Both the position numbers and the translations under genes were made by a program. Below the pieces are notes generated by a model. It was not told the origin of the DNA, searched no databases, and was given only the letters and a program-made list of their open reading frames with translations. From NCBI GenBank assembly GCA_015494005.1, contig WGCB01000738.1:1-22927 (forward strand): a stretch of 22,927 bases of DNA. Reading direction: 5' to 3'. Shown piece by piece: positions 8,145-16,022 of the stretch; the stretch's first letter is position 1, and each line of letters begins with the position of its first letter. This stretch comes from Caldilineaceae bacterium (GTDB lineage Bacteria; Chloroflexota; Anaerolineae; Caldilineales; Caldilineaceae).

Positions 8145-9593
8145 CTAGGCGTCCCCCTCCCGGGGCATGTCACTGGCCAGCTGGCCGGCCTGGACCACCG
8201 CATCCAGGATCTTGCGGTAGCCGGTGCAGCGGCAGAAGTTGCCCGTGAGGGCTTCCTGGGCCTCCAGCCGGGTGGGCCGGGGCCGCTCCTCCAGGAGCTT
8301 GGCGCTGCTCATGATGAAGCCCGGCGTGCAGTAGCCGCACTGGACGCCGCCGCTCTCCACGAAGGCCTGCTGCACCGGGTGCAGATGCCCGGGATCCCCC
8401 AGCCCCTCCACGGTGACCACCTGGCTGCCCGCGGCCCGCTCCGCAGGGACCAGGCAGGCCATGACGGCCATGCCATCCAGGAAGACGGTGCAGGCGCCGC
8501 ACTCCCCCTCCGCGCAGCCCTCCTTGACGCCGGGGAAACCCGCCGCCCGCAGGCTGTCCAGCAGGGTCATCTGGCCGGGGAGGTGCACCGGCTGTCCGTT
8601 GACCGTGGTGGGCAGGTTGGGGATCTCCGAGCTGGGGGCAGCCACCAAGCTCACCGGCCAGCGCCCCGCCGTCTCGCCCCAGAGAGTGACGGGGCGCTCC
8701 GGCCAGCCGGCCCGCTCCTGGCCGTCCCGGATCTGGCGCAGCAGCCGGGCGGTGAGGGACGCCACCATGGCCCGGCGGTAGGCGGCCGTGGCCCGCAGAT
8801 CGTCGATGGGCCGGGCCGCCTCCACGGCCAGGCGAGCCGCCTCCTGGATCACCTCCTCGCTCAGGGGCTTCCCGGCCAGGAAGGCCTCCGCCGCCTCTGC
8901 CCGGACGATGGTGGGGGCCACCGCGCCCAGGCTGATGGCGGCTCGACGCACCACCTGGCCCCCTTCCGCCAGCGCCAGCACCCCGGCCACGTTGACCAGG
9001 CTGATGGCCTGGGCCCGGCGCAGCCCCAGTTTGATGAAGCTGCCCCGGGCGTCCGCCTCCAGCTTGGGGATGGAGATGCGGACCAGGATCTCGTCCGGGG
9101 CCAGGTCCACCTGGCGGAAGTCGGTGATGAACTGGGCGATGGGCAGGGTGCGCTCGCCCCGGGCTGCGCTGGCCAGTGTCACCTGGGCCTCCAGGGCGTA
9201 GAGGGGCGGCAGGGAGTCGTTGGCCGGGCTGGCGGTGATGATGTTGCCCGTCACCGTGGCCCGGTTGCGGATCTGAGGGGCGCCCACTTCCCAGCAGGCC
9301 CGGGCCAGGGGAAAGGCGTGGGCGGCGATGGTCGGGCTGGCCGCCACCTGGTTGTGGGTGACCAGGGGGCCCAGGTGGATCCAGCCGTCCGCTTCCTGGA
9401 TCTCCGCCAGGCCAGGGACCCGGGTCAGGTCGATGATGCCTAGCTCCCGGCCGTCCGGGGCCCGGCGGACGCCCCGCTCCAGCTCCAGGAGCAGGTCCGT
9501 GCCGCCGGCCATGACCCGTCCCGTCTCGCCGTGCTGGGCTTTCAGGGCCAGGGCCTCGTCCAGGGAGGTGGGGGAAAGGTAGAATCGATACAT
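8145..9593 (-). CDS. Fused FAD-binding and 2Fe-2S subunit of the molybdenum hydroxylase
   Basis: A 482-residue fusion. The N-terminal FAD module (about 1-290) has AGGTDLL (29-35) and the second FAD loop NRATVTGNIITASPANDS (110-127), then the CO-dehydrogenase flavoprotein C-domain. The C-terminal 2Fe-2S module has both clusters: C360, C365, C368 and C380 for the plant-ferredoxin-type cluster, and C419, C422, C454 and C456 for the helical-domain cluster. It passes electrons from the molybdenum subunit to FAD. In the usual bacterial XdhA fusion the iron-sulfur part comes first, so this domain order is reversed. ATG 9593 is chosen because ggagg lies 7 bases upstream and the FAD domain starts at once; an ATG at 9620 is an alternative. 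Confidence 0.92.
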   Translation of the reverse strand: MYRFYLSPTSLDEALALKAQHGETGRVMAGGTDLLLELERGVRRAPDGRELGIIDLTRVPGLAEIQEADGWIHLGPLVTHNQVAASPTIAAHAFPLARACWEVGAPQIRNRATVTGNIITASPANDSLPPLYALEAQVTLASAARGERTLPIAQFITDFRQVDLAPDEILVRISIPKLEADARGSFIKLGLRRAQAISLVNVAGVLALAEGGQVVRRAAISLGAVAPTIVRAEAAEAFLAGKPLSEEVIQEAARLAVEAARPIDDLRATAAYRRAMVASLTARLLRQIRDGQERAGWPERPVTLWGETAGRWPVSLVAAPSSEIPNLPTTVNGQPVHLPGQMTLLDSLRAAGFPGVKEGCAEGECGACTVFLDGMAVMACLVPAERAAGSQVVTVEGLGDPGHLHPVQQAFVESGGVQCGYCTPGFIMSSAKLLEERPRPTRLEAQEALTGNFCRCTGYRKILDAVVQAGQLASDMPREGDA

Positions 9594-9665
9594 GCTCAGT
9601 CCTCCGAAAGAGGGGCGCATCCGGGCCGCCCTCCGATCTGCCCTCGGGCCTCAAGACGCCGAGGT

Positions 9666-10460
9666 TCAGCCCGCCGGCTGGACGATCCAGGTGCGGCGGT
9701 AGAAGGGCGCCGTCAGGAGCGCCTGATGGTACTCGGTCTCGCTGCGGAAGGTGCGCTGGGGCAGGAGATAGCCCTCCAGGGCCACCTGGAACTGGTCCAC
9801 GTGGTAGGGCCAGGGGTCGAACGTGATGTGCTCCTCGTCGAAGCGCATGCGGATCTCCGTGTAGCCGCCCCGGTCGTCCGTGGGGCAGCAGGTGAGGGTG
9901 GTCTCCGCCGACCAGGGGATGGAGAGCTGCAGGGAAGCCCGGTCCCCGAACTGGAGCAGGCGGGTGTTGGCCTCCACGGCCAGAGGATCCATGGCTCGAC
10001 GCAGCTCCGGGATGTCCGCGAAGAGCTCCCGGGTGGTGGCCTGGAGCTCCTGGGACATGGCCACGAACTCCCGGATCACCGCCTGATCCTCCGGGCTGTA
10101 CTCCCACAGGTCCAGGGCCAGCTCGTAGAGGAGGGCCGCGTGCCGGGCCACCAGCACCCCCGCGTAGGGATGCTGGGCCCAGCTCCGGCGCACACTGCGC
10201 TGCCACAGCTGGGCCTTGCCCTGCACGTCCCGGTAGTGGAGGAAGTCCATGGGCACGCCATCCGGGCGCAGCAGGGGCTTGCGCTCCCATTCGTACCAGC
10301 CGTTGTCGTGCTGGCCTACCGCGACCATCACCAGATCGTAGGGGGTCGGTCGCTCGAAGTCATCGTTGCCCCAGTAGCGGACGAACTGCTCCGCCATGAG
10401 GGCATGGGTGGTCTGGAAGACGCAGAGCAGCTGGTCGTCGGGCATTTCGCGGACGATCAT
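9666..10460 (-). CDS. DUF3891 family protein
   Basis: A 264-residue protein with the DUF3891 layout: N-terminal MIVRE, a conserved histidine H19 in QTTHALMAEQF, the WGNDDFERP motif (30-38) and a histidine-aspartate pair H51-D52 in GQHDNGWYEWE. The mostly helical arrangement with conserved H and HD residues recalls HD-type metal hydrolases, but the activity of the family is not known to me. It is the first gene of the leftward run and ends 72 bases before the FAD/2Fe-2S gene, so co-transcription with the hydroxylase is likely. The start ATG has only a weak ggggatc site. Confidence 0.8.
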   Translation of the reverse strand: MIVREMPDDQLLCVFQTTHALMAEQFVRYWGNDDFERPTPYDLVMVAVGQHDNGWYEWERKPLLRPDGVPMDFLHYRDVQGKAQLWQRSVRRSWAQHPYAGVLVARHAALLYELALDLWEYSPEDQAVIREFVAMSQELQATTRELFADIPELRRAMDPLAVEANTRLLQFGDRASLQLSIPWSAETTLTCCPTDDRGGYTEIRMRFDEEHITFDPWPYHVDQFQVALEGYLLPQRTFRSETEYHQALLTAPFYRRTWIVQPAG

Positions 10461-10623
10461 GAGGGATCCCCGTGGCGGTGTGGCGGTTGAAGGGTGGTGG
10501 ACATGCCTGCCCAGGCGCCCCCTCTGATTTTAGAGCAGAAAGGCGCAAAAGGCGAGGCCGAGACAGGGGAAAACGCGGAACGCGGCCCGGGGGTCACTTT
10601 CCACGCCGTCGCTCCATCTTGGC
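10461..10623. other. Intergenic stretch before the DUF3891 gene
   Basis: On the - strand a TAAAAT hexamer is seen near 10530 but no -35 box lies at a suitable distance. No hairpin with a T-run is present downstream of the luciferase-like gene. I find no convincing promoter or terminator here. Confidence 0.4.
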
Positions 10624-11643
10624 TCAGTACCCGTCGGCGAAGGTGTCGATCATGAGCTTCACATCCCCCAGGGGGTAGAGGATGGGGCAGGTGGCGCCGT
10701 TCTCCACGTAGCGGCGGACCTTGGCCTTCACCTCCTCCGGGGTGCCGCTGGCGGTGATCCGGTCCACCAGCTCGTCCGGGACCAGGGGCATGGCCTGGCG
10801 GATCTGCTCCTGGGTGGCCGGCCAGCCCAGGATGGACTGGATCTTCTCCACCACCTCCGGCTTGACCCCGCTGGCCTTGGCGATGTGGGGCTGCTGGGCC
10901 AGGTACTGGGTGAGAAGCTCCCGGGCGCCGTTGAGGGCCGTCTCCCGGTCCTCGTGGACGGAGCAGACCACCAGCTGGGGCCGGTCGATGTCGTCCAGGG
11001 TGCGGCCGGCCTTGCGCGCGCCCCGCTCCAGGTGCTCCAGGGCCTGGTGGTTGTACTCCGGCGGCACGCAGTAGTTGAGCACCGCGCCGTCGGCGATCTC
11101 ACCGGTGAGCTCCATCATCTTGGGGCCGGTGGCGCCGATCATGATGGGCACGTTCCGGGGCTCCTTGCGGCCGTGGACCACGTCCAGCTTGATGTTGTCC
11201 ACGTGGTGGAACTCGCCGTGGAAGGTGACGGTCTCCATGTTGAGCAGGCGGCGCAGCACCTCCACCGTCTCCCGCATGGCCTTCAGAGGCTTGCGCCGCT
11301 GGATGCCCACCTGCCGAGCCAGGGGATCCCACCAGGCGCCGATGCCGCAGATGATGCGGTTGGGGGCCAGGTCGTCCAGGGTCAGGAAAGAGGCGGCCAG
11401 GAGCCCAATGTTCCGGGTCCAGTTGTTGATCACGCCGGAGCCCACCTTGATGCGCTCGGTCACCGCGGCGTAGGCGGCCATGGGCACGATGGCATCCCGC
11501 ACCAGCCGGCTCTCCGCCTGCCAGACCGCCTCGAAGCCCTTCTCCTCCGCGTATTTGGCGTACTCCATGCCCTCCCGGATGGGGTGCTTGTCCTGGAGGT
11601 AGAGAGCCACTCGCGTGTATTTCTGGGAAGCATGTTCAGCCAT
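10624..11643 (-). CDS. LLM class flavin-dependent oxidoreductase, probably F420-dependent
   Basis: A 339-residue TIM-barrel protein of the bacterial-luciferase-like superfamily, similar to the methylene-tetrahydromethanopterin reductase (Mer) group that binds F420. Visible motifs are [11 protein letters not shown] (35-45), [16 protein letters not shown] (63-78), the [15 protein letters not shown] core (93-107) and [22 protein letters not shown] (165-186). The ATG at 11643 has a near-perfect site aaggaggt 8 bases upstream; a longer frame to 11694 has none. It is divergent from the nitroreductase-cofD-cofC genes and has its own promoter, so it probably uses the cofactor they make. The substrate is unknown. 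Confidence 0.87.
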   Translation of the reverse strand: MAEHASQKYTRVALYLQDKHPIREGMEYAKYAEEKGFEAVWQAESRLVRDAIVPMAAYAAVTERIKVGSGVINNWTRNIGLLAASFLTLDDLAPNRIICGIGAWWDPLARQVGIQRRKPLKAMRETVEVLRRLLNMETVTFHGEFHHVDNIKLDVVHGRKEPRNVPIMIGATGPKMMELTGEIADGAVLNYCVPPEYNHQALEHLERGARKAGRTLDDIDRPQLVVCSVHEDRETALNGARELLTQYLAQQPHIAKASGVKPEVVEKIQSILGWPATQEQIRQAMPLVPDELVDRITASGTPEEVKAKVRRYVENGATCPILYPLGDVKLMIDTFADGY

Positions 11644-11708
11644 GAAGTGAGACCTCCTTGGGCTCGTGGGAGTGGAACAGGAGTTGTCAGACAAATGAGG
11701 GTGGCCTC

Positions 11709-11738
11709 ATTCTACACTGGAACAAACTCGAGCGTCAA
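11709..11738 (-). promoter_or_regulatory. Predicted promoter of the LLM oxidoreductase gene
   Basis: Read on the - strand: TTGACG (11738-11733), an 18-base spacer and TAGAAT (11714-11709). Transcription would start about 60 bases before the start codon at 11643. Confidence 0.65.
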
Positions 11739-11745
11739 GGCAAGT

Positions 11746-11775
11746 TTCGGGTACGCTGGGGGGACGTGCTATAAT
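11746..11775 (+). promoter_or_regulatory. Predicted promoter of the F420 cluster
   Basis: A perfect TATAAT (11770-11775) with a weak TTCGGG (11746-11751) 18 bases upstream. It lies about 27 bases before the nitroreductase ATG and back to back with the divergent promoter, so the two transcripts may be co-regulated. Confidence 0.6.
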
Positions 11776-11801
11776 CCCAGCACCACCAGGGACAGACGAA
11801 T

Positions 11802-12455
11802 ATGAACGACGCAACTTTGGGCAACACCCATCGACTTCTGGAGAGCCGGGACCGGGAAGCGGACTTCTGGAATCTGATCCAGGGCCGCCGCTCCATCCGC
11901 CGCTACGACGGCCGCCCTGTCCCCCGAGCCCTCCTGGAAAAGCTGCTCTCCGCCGCCATCTGGGCGCCCTCTGCCCACAACCGCCAGCCCTGGCGTTTCT
12001 GCGTGGTGATCAACCCGGACCTGAAAGCCGCCCTCAGCCTACGCATGGCCGCTCGCTGGCGCCAGGACATGGCCGCGGACGGCCTGGACCCGGAGTTCAT
12101 CGAGCGGCGCATCGCCATCAGCCACACCCGCATCACCACAGCCGGCGCTCTGATCCTGGCCAGCCTCACCATGGAGGACATGGACCACTACGACGATCCA
12201 GCCCGGGCTCAGGCCGAGCAGACCATGGCCATCCAGAGCACGGCCCTGGCCTGCCAGAACCTGCTCCTGGCGGCCCACCACTACGGGCTGGGCGGCTGCT
12301 GGATGTGCGCTCCGCTCTTCGTCCCAGAGCTGGTGCGAGAGGTCCTCAGCCTGCCCGAGGAGTGGCAGCCCCAGGCCCTCATCACCCTGGGCTACCCCGC
12401 GGAGAGCCGGGAGCAGACCCGGGAGCCCCTGGAAAGCCGGGTGGTCTGGCGGTGA
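11802..12455 (+). CDS. FbiB C-terminal-type nitroreductase, likely dehydro-F420-0 reductase
   Basis: A 217-residue FMN-binding nitroreductase. It has [13 protein letters not shown] (29-41), [12 protein letters not shown] (55-66), [20 protein letters not shown] split around 138-157, [12 protein letters not shown] (162-173) and [10 protein letters not shown] (192-201). These blocks follow the C-terminal domain of mycobacterial FbiB, which reduces dehydro-F420-0 to F420-0 with FMNH2. Here the domain stands alone, without the N-terminal glutamate ligase (CofE) part. It is followed after 55 bases by cofD and then cofC, which strongly supports a role in F420 synthesis. A general nitroreductase is the alternative. 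The start lies about 27 bases after the predicted TATAAT; its ribosome site is weak. Confidence 0.82.
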   Translation: MNDATLGNTHRLLESRDREADFWNLIQGRRSIRRYDGRPVPRALLEKLLSAAIWAPSAHNRQPWRFCVVINPDLKAALSLRMAARWRQDMAADGLDPEFIERRIAISHTRITTAGALILASLTMEDMDHYDDPARAQAEQTMAIQSTALACQNLLLAAHHYGLGGCWMCAPLFVPELVREVLSLPEEWQPQALITLGYPAESREQTREPLESRVVWR

Positions 12456-12510
12456 GGAGCAGCCGAGGCAACACCGGATGACTGAGCTGCGGAACAGACG
12501 AGGAGTGAGC

Positions 12511-13503
12511 ATGAACTCTCCCAGGACAGACGCCCTCCACGTGGTGGCCCTGGCCGGCGGCGTGGGCGGGGCCAAGCTGGCCACCGGGCTCCAGGCCGCG
12601 CTGCCCCCGGGCCGGTTGACGGTCATCGTCAACACCGGGGACGACTTCGAGCACTGGGGGCTGCACATCTGCCCGGACATCGACACGGTCATCTACAACC
12701 TGGCCGGGATCCACAACCCGGAGACGGGCTGGGGACGGGCGGACGAGAGCTTCACGGTGCTGAACGAGATGGAGAAGCTGGGGGGCGAGGTCTGGTTCCG
12801 CATCGGCGACCGGGACCTGGCCACCCATCTGCGGCGCACGGAGTGGCTGCGCCAGGGCCTCCCCCTGACGGAGATCACCGCCCGGCTGCGGCGCATGTGG
12901 GGCATCCCCACCCAGGTGTTGCCCATGAGCGACGACCCGGTCCACACCCTGGTCCACACGGACGAGGGGGACCTGCCCTTCCAGCACTACTTCGTGCGTC
13001 GCCAGTGCGAGCCCATCCTGGTGGACCTGACCTTCGTGGGCGCGGACAAGGCCCGGATCCCCGCCAGCGTGGAGGAGGCCCTGGCCCAGGCCGACCTCAT
13101 CGTCCTCTGCCCCAGCAACCCCTACCTGAGCATCGACCCCATCCTGAGCGTGGCGGACATGCGCCAACGCCTGCGGGCGCTGCCGGTGCCCAAGCTGGCC
13201 GTCACGCCCATCGTGGCCGGCCAGGCGCTGAAAGGCCCAGCCGCCAAGATGATGCGAGAGCTGGGCGAGATGAGCAGCCCGCTGACCGTGGTGGATCACT
13301 ACGGGGATCTCCTGGATGGCTTCGTCCTGGACGAACGAGACGCGGCCCTGGAGGAGGCGGTGGTGCTGCCCACCCTGGTCACCGACACCATCATGACGGA
13401 CACGGCCTCCAAGGAGCGCCTGGCCCGGGAGATCTTGGCCTTCGCCCGCACCCTGGCCCAGGAGCTCTCCGGCCAGCCGTCGGACCTGGGCGAGGCCCCA
13501 TGA
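12511..13503 (+). CDS. cofD: 2-phospho-L-lactate transferase (CofD/FbiA)
   Basis: A 330-residue transferase that joins the guanylyl-activated lactyl or enolpyruvyl group to the deazaflavin Fo, giving F420-0 or dehydro-F420-0. Family motifs are complete: LAGGVGGAKLA (14-24), VNTGDDFEHWGLHICPDIDT (40-59), TQVLPMSDDPVHT, PFQHYFVRRQ, LCPSNPYLSIDPIL and VTPIVAGQALKGPAAKMM. The ATG at 12511 has aggag 5 bases upstream; an in-frame ATG at 12478 lacks a site and adds residues before the conserved start. The TGA overlaps the cofC ATG (ATGA), so the two are translationally coupled. Confidence 0.93.
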   Translation: MNSPRTDALHVVALAGGVGGAKLATGLQAALPPGRLTVIVNTGDDFEHWGLHICPDIDTVIYNLAGIHNPETGWGRADESFTVLNEMEKLGGEVWFRIGDRDLATHLRRTEWLRQGLPLTEITARLRRMWGIPTQVLPMSDDPVHTLVHTDEGDLPFQHYFVRRQCEPILVDLTFVGADKARIPASVEEALAQADLIVLCPSNPYLSIDPILSVADMRQRLRALPVPKLAVTPIVAGQALKGPAAKMMRELGEMSSPLTVVDHYGDLLDGFVLDERDAALEEAVVLPTLVTDTIMTDTASKERLAREILAFARTLAQELSGQPSDLGEAP

Positions 13504-14195
13504 GCGCTGCCTCGCACATGGACCTCTGGCTCATCGTGCCGGTCAAGCCCTTCCACCAGGGCAAGAGCCGTCTGGCCAAGGCCCTCTCCGCTCGGGATCG
13601 AGCCCGGCTCAGCCGCCAGCTTCTGGCGCACGTCCTCTGGGTGGCGGGCCAGGTCCCGGAGCTGGCCGGTGTGGTGGTGATCAGCCCAGATCCCCAGGCG
13701 CTGATCCAATCGGAAGACGGCCGGGTGCACCTGCTCCGGGAACGCCGAAGCCCCTCCCCGGACGGGCCAGGGGAGCCGAGCCTGAACCAGGCCCTGACCC
13801 AGGCCCAGGAGTTCGCCCGGGCCCAGGGCGCCGACGCGGTCCTGGTCCTCCCCGCGGACCTGCCCCTCCTCACCCCGGAGGACGTGCGCCTCCTCTACCG
13901 GCGGGGGCTGGAAGGCCCAGACCGGGCGGTCATGGCCCCCAGCGACGACGGCGGCACCAATGCCCTCCTGCTGCGCCCGCCCGGCGCCATCCCCTTCCGC
14001 TTCGGCCCGGACAGCTGCTGGCGCCACTGGCGGCTGGCCCAGGATCGGGGGCTCGCCGTGGAAGTGGTGAGCACCCCCGGGCTGACCCTGGACCTGGACG
14101 CCCCCCGAGATCTGCTGCGCCTGGAGCTGGGCCAGGCAGGCGCCGCCCCGAACGCCCCGCTCTCCCTGCCCTTCCCTCAGACCAGAGCCTCCTGA
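13500..14195 (+). CDS. cofC: 2-phospho-L-lactate (or PEP) guanylyltransferase CofC/FbiD
   Basis: A 231-residue nucleotidyltransferase that makes the GTP-activated phospholactate or phosphoenolpyruvate used by CofD. Motifs: VPVKPFHQGKSRLAKALS (13-30), LVLPADLPLL (115-124), MAPSDDGGTNALLLRPP (145-161), FRFGPDSCWRHWRLA (166-180) and LDLDAPRDLL (197-206). The nitroreductase in the same cluster favours the PEP route, but substrate choice cannot be read directly. The start at 13500 lies within the cofD stop (ATGA overlap). The 3' end overlaps the convergent Cas4-like gene by 19 bases. Confidence 0.92.
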   Translation: MSAASHMDLWLIVPVKPFHQGKSRLAKALSARDRARLSRQLLAHVLWVAGQVPELAGVVVISPDPQALIQSEDGRVHLLRERRSPSPDGPGEPSLNQALTQAQEFARAQGADAVLVLPADLPLLTPEDVRLLYRRGLEGPDRAVMAPSDDGGTNALLLRPPGAIPFRFGPDSCWRHWRLAQDRGLAVEVVSTPGLTLDLDAPRDLLRLELGQAGAAPNAPLSLPFPQTRAS

Positions 14196-14716
14196 CCGCA
14201 GGCCTTGCGATAGCTGCAGCCCGCACAGCGCCGGGGATCCTGGTGCTGGCGGGGAACATCCGGCGCGGTCCGGGCCCGGCGGATGGCGTCCGCGGCGGCC
14301 AGGACCTGGGCCCGCAGCTCCTCGGTGAAGGGGATGCGCACCGTGGCGTCCGCGTAGCGGATCAGCCCGTAGGGGGGCCGCACCTTGTGCAGGTCCTCCA
14401 CCAGCAGGCAGTAGGTGGCCAGCTGGAGCACGTGGCTGCGGAAGGGCTGGGCCGGACGGGCCCGGCTCTTCACCTCCACAGGGATGGCCAGGCGGCGAGA
14501 GCCTTCCTGGACCATCACCAGGTAGTCGGGCCGTCCCACCAGGCCGTAGCGGCGGCTGATCAGGGGCTGGCGCACCTCTTCCCGGATCCCCACATCCTCG
14601 TAGATCACCTCCCCAGGGGGCAGGCCCGTGGCCTGGCGCTGTCGCCGCCCCAGCCACCAGAGGGCAGCCCCGGCCATCAGCAGCAGGAAGACCACTCCCA
14701 CTAGGAGACCTGTCAT
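14177..14716 (-). CDS. Membrane-anchored Cas4/Dna2-like PD-(D/E)XK nuclease
   Basis: A 179-residue protein with one N-terminal membrane helix (about 3-22) followed by a PD-(D/E)XK core. VGRPDYLVMV holds D64, PVEVKSR holds E81 and K83, and LQLATYCLL holds Q98, which together fit the Cas4 nuclease signature. The C-terminus has C164-x2-C167-x5-C173, as in the iron-sulfur site of Cas4. The fourth, N-terminal cysteine of Cas4 is not where expected; the helix takes that place and the only other cysteine is C103. There is no CRISPR array or other cas gene nearby. The ATG has gaggtgg just upstream. A role in DNA or RNA processing at the membrane is possible; I cannot name one. Confidence 0.78.
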   Translation of the reverse strand: MTGLLVGVVFLLLMAGAALWWLGRRQRQATGLPPGEVIYEDVGIREEVRQPLISRRYGLVGRPDYLVMVQEGSRRLAIPVEVKSRARPAQPFRSHVLQLATYCLLVEDLHKVRPPYGLIRYADATVRIPFTEELRAQVLAAADAIRRARTAPDVPRQHQDPRRCAGCSYRKACGQEALV

Positions 14717-14805
14717 GGTCCACCTCGAATCCAGTACGTTCTCATAGAAGCTTGCCTCCGAACAGCCCTGGCATCCATCCCGGGCCTAATTTTCGCACAG
14801 TCCCG

Positions 14806-14838
14806 CAAATAGACCAAATGTTCTATTTGTGGTATAGT
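14806..14838 (+). promoter_or_regulatory. VOC gene promoter with overlapping inverted-repeat operator
   Basis: TAGACC (14810-14815), a 17-base spacer and TATAGT (14833-14838) form a promoter ahead of the VOC gene. A perfect 8-bp inverted repeat, caaataga (14806-14813) and tctatttg (14822-14829), covers the -35 box and most of the spacer. A repressor bound there would block RNA polymerase. The region is AT-rich compared with its surroundings. Confidence 0.6.
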
Positions 14839-14893
14839 GGGGCTGCGCAACGACGTGTGCCGACCGCACGTCTCTACGAAAGGAGAATGGACC

Positions 14894-15691
14894 ATGCAGG
14901 TTGTGACCCATTACCCAGACGGCATCTTTTGCTGGGTCGACGTTGTCACCACGGATCTGGCTGGCGCCAAGGCCTTCTACAGCGGCCTCTTCGGATGGGA
15001 GTTCGACGACCAGCCCTCGGCCTCGGGTGCGGTCTACGCCATGGCCAAGATCGGCGGCAAGGACGTGGCCGGGATCGGCTCAATGCCCCCAGACATGCAG
15101 ACCCAGGGCATCCCCACCCACTGGACATCCTACGTCAAAGAGAGCGATGTGGAGGCGACGGCCGCCAAGGTCACCGAGGCGGGCGGAACCCTGCTCCTGC
15201 CGCCCATGGACATCGAGTCGGCCGGCCGCATGATCATGGGCCAAGATCCCACGGGAGCCACCTTCGGCGTCTGGCAGCCCAAAGCCCACATCGGCGCGGC
15301 CCTGGTCAACCAGCCCAACACTCTGGTCTGGAACGAGCTCCACACCCGGGATATCGAGAGAGCCAAGGCGTTCTACGCCAAGGTTTTCGGCTGGAGCTAC
15401 CAGGTGGAGGAGAACGGCTACGTGGTGGTGAAGAGTGACGGCCGGATGCAGGCTGGCATGATGGCCATCCAGGAATCCTGGGGGCCGGTGCCGCCCAACT
15501 GGACGGTCTACTTCATGGTGGAAGACGTGGACGCCGCGGTGGCCACGGTCCAGGAGCTGGGCGGCACGGTCATGGTCCCGCCCACCGCCGCCGGGGAGAT
15601 GGGCCGCTTTGCGGTGATCCAGGATCCCCAGGGCGGCGTCTTCTCCGTCATGGAGTTCAACGGGCCGGTGGACGCTCCTCCAGGGAACTAG
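14894..15691 (+). CDS. Double-domain VOC (glyoxalase/bleomycin resistance-like) protein
   Basis: A 265-residue protein with two VOC modules in tandem. The first begins with CWVDVVTTDLAGAKAFYSGL (13-32), the second with WNELHTRDIERAKAFYAKVF (146-165), and each ends in a DP-x-G-x-x-F-x-V strand (DPTGATFGVW and DPQGGVFSVM). This resembles the CFP30B-like group of actinobacteria. The metal ligands are not typical of glyoxalase I, so the reaction is unknown; stress or small-molecule binding roles are plausible. ATG 14894 follows aaggaga; a frame extending to 14837 would run back into the promoter. It appears to be a single-gene transcript with its own operator and terminator. Confidence 0.85.
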   Translation: MQVVTHYPDGIFCWVDVVTTDLAGAKAFYSGLFGWEFDDQPSASGAVYAMAKIGGKDVAGIGSMPPDMQTQGIPTHWTSYVKESDVEATAAKVTEAGGTLLLPPMDIESAGRMIMGQDPTGATFGVWQPKAHIGAALVNQPNTLVWNELHTRDIERAKAFYAKVFGWSYQVEENGYVVVKSDGRMQAGMMAIQESWGPVPPNWTVYFMVEDVDAAVATVQELGGTVMVPPTAAGEMGRFAVIQDPQGGVFSVMEFNGPVDAPPGN

Positions 15692-15741
15692 CGCCGACGC
15701 AACCTCCCACCTTCACCTGACCCTCTACCTTCATCCGAGGG

Positions 15742-15781
15742 GAGGCACGTTCGAGCGCTGAGCTCGGGCGTGCCTCTTTTT
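15742..15781 (+). terminator. Intrinsic terminator of the VOC gene
   Basis: Stem gaggcacg (15742-15749) with cgtgcctc (15769-15776), extended inside by cgagc/gctcg, followed by TTTTT at 15777-15781. It is about 50 bases after the stop codon. Confidence 0.85.
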
Positions 15782-16022
15782 GAGGCCCTGGCCGCTGGGA
15801 ACCCCGACCGGCCCTCGTCCTGGCGGCGTGTTTTTCGGTCCAGCGGCGGATCGGGCCAGCGCACAGCGTGGGGAAAGAGGAAGGGATCGGTCCGGCGGAT
15901 GTGGGTGCAGGCAGCGGCAGGGGAGACTATGCTTTCCGGTGGGGTCAGCGGCAGCATGGACTGACCCCGCGGACTATCCTGAACCCGGGACGCGCATCCC
16001 TCCAACCTGCCGGGAGGCCACA
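15782..16022 (+). other. Gap between VOC terminator and vanZ-like gene, with an 8-bp inverted repeat
   Basis: The gap holds no gene that I can support. An inverted repeat, ggggtcag (15941-15948) and ctgacccc (15961-15968), lies about 55 bases before the vanZ-like start and could be an operator or leader hairpin. TATGCT near 15929 and TATCCT near 15974 are possible -10 boxes but neither has a good -35 box. Confidence 0.4.

Noticed and set aside
5940..9443. An open frame of 1167 codons on the + strand opposite the molybdenum hydroxylase genes
   Set aside because: It is antisense to two genes with complete family motifs. Its protein is a histidine-, glycine- and alanine-rich sequence with no domain. 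High GC content leaves few stop codons in shadow frames.
10500..10560. Promoter for the DUF3891-hydroxylase genes using TAAAAT on the - strand
   Set aside because: No -35 box at 16-18 bases; the only TTG-containing hexamer is about 10 bases away.
14196..14893. CRISPR array or further cas genes near the Cas4-like gene
   Set aside because: No regularly spaced repeats are visible and the neighbouring genes are F420 synthesis and VOC genes.
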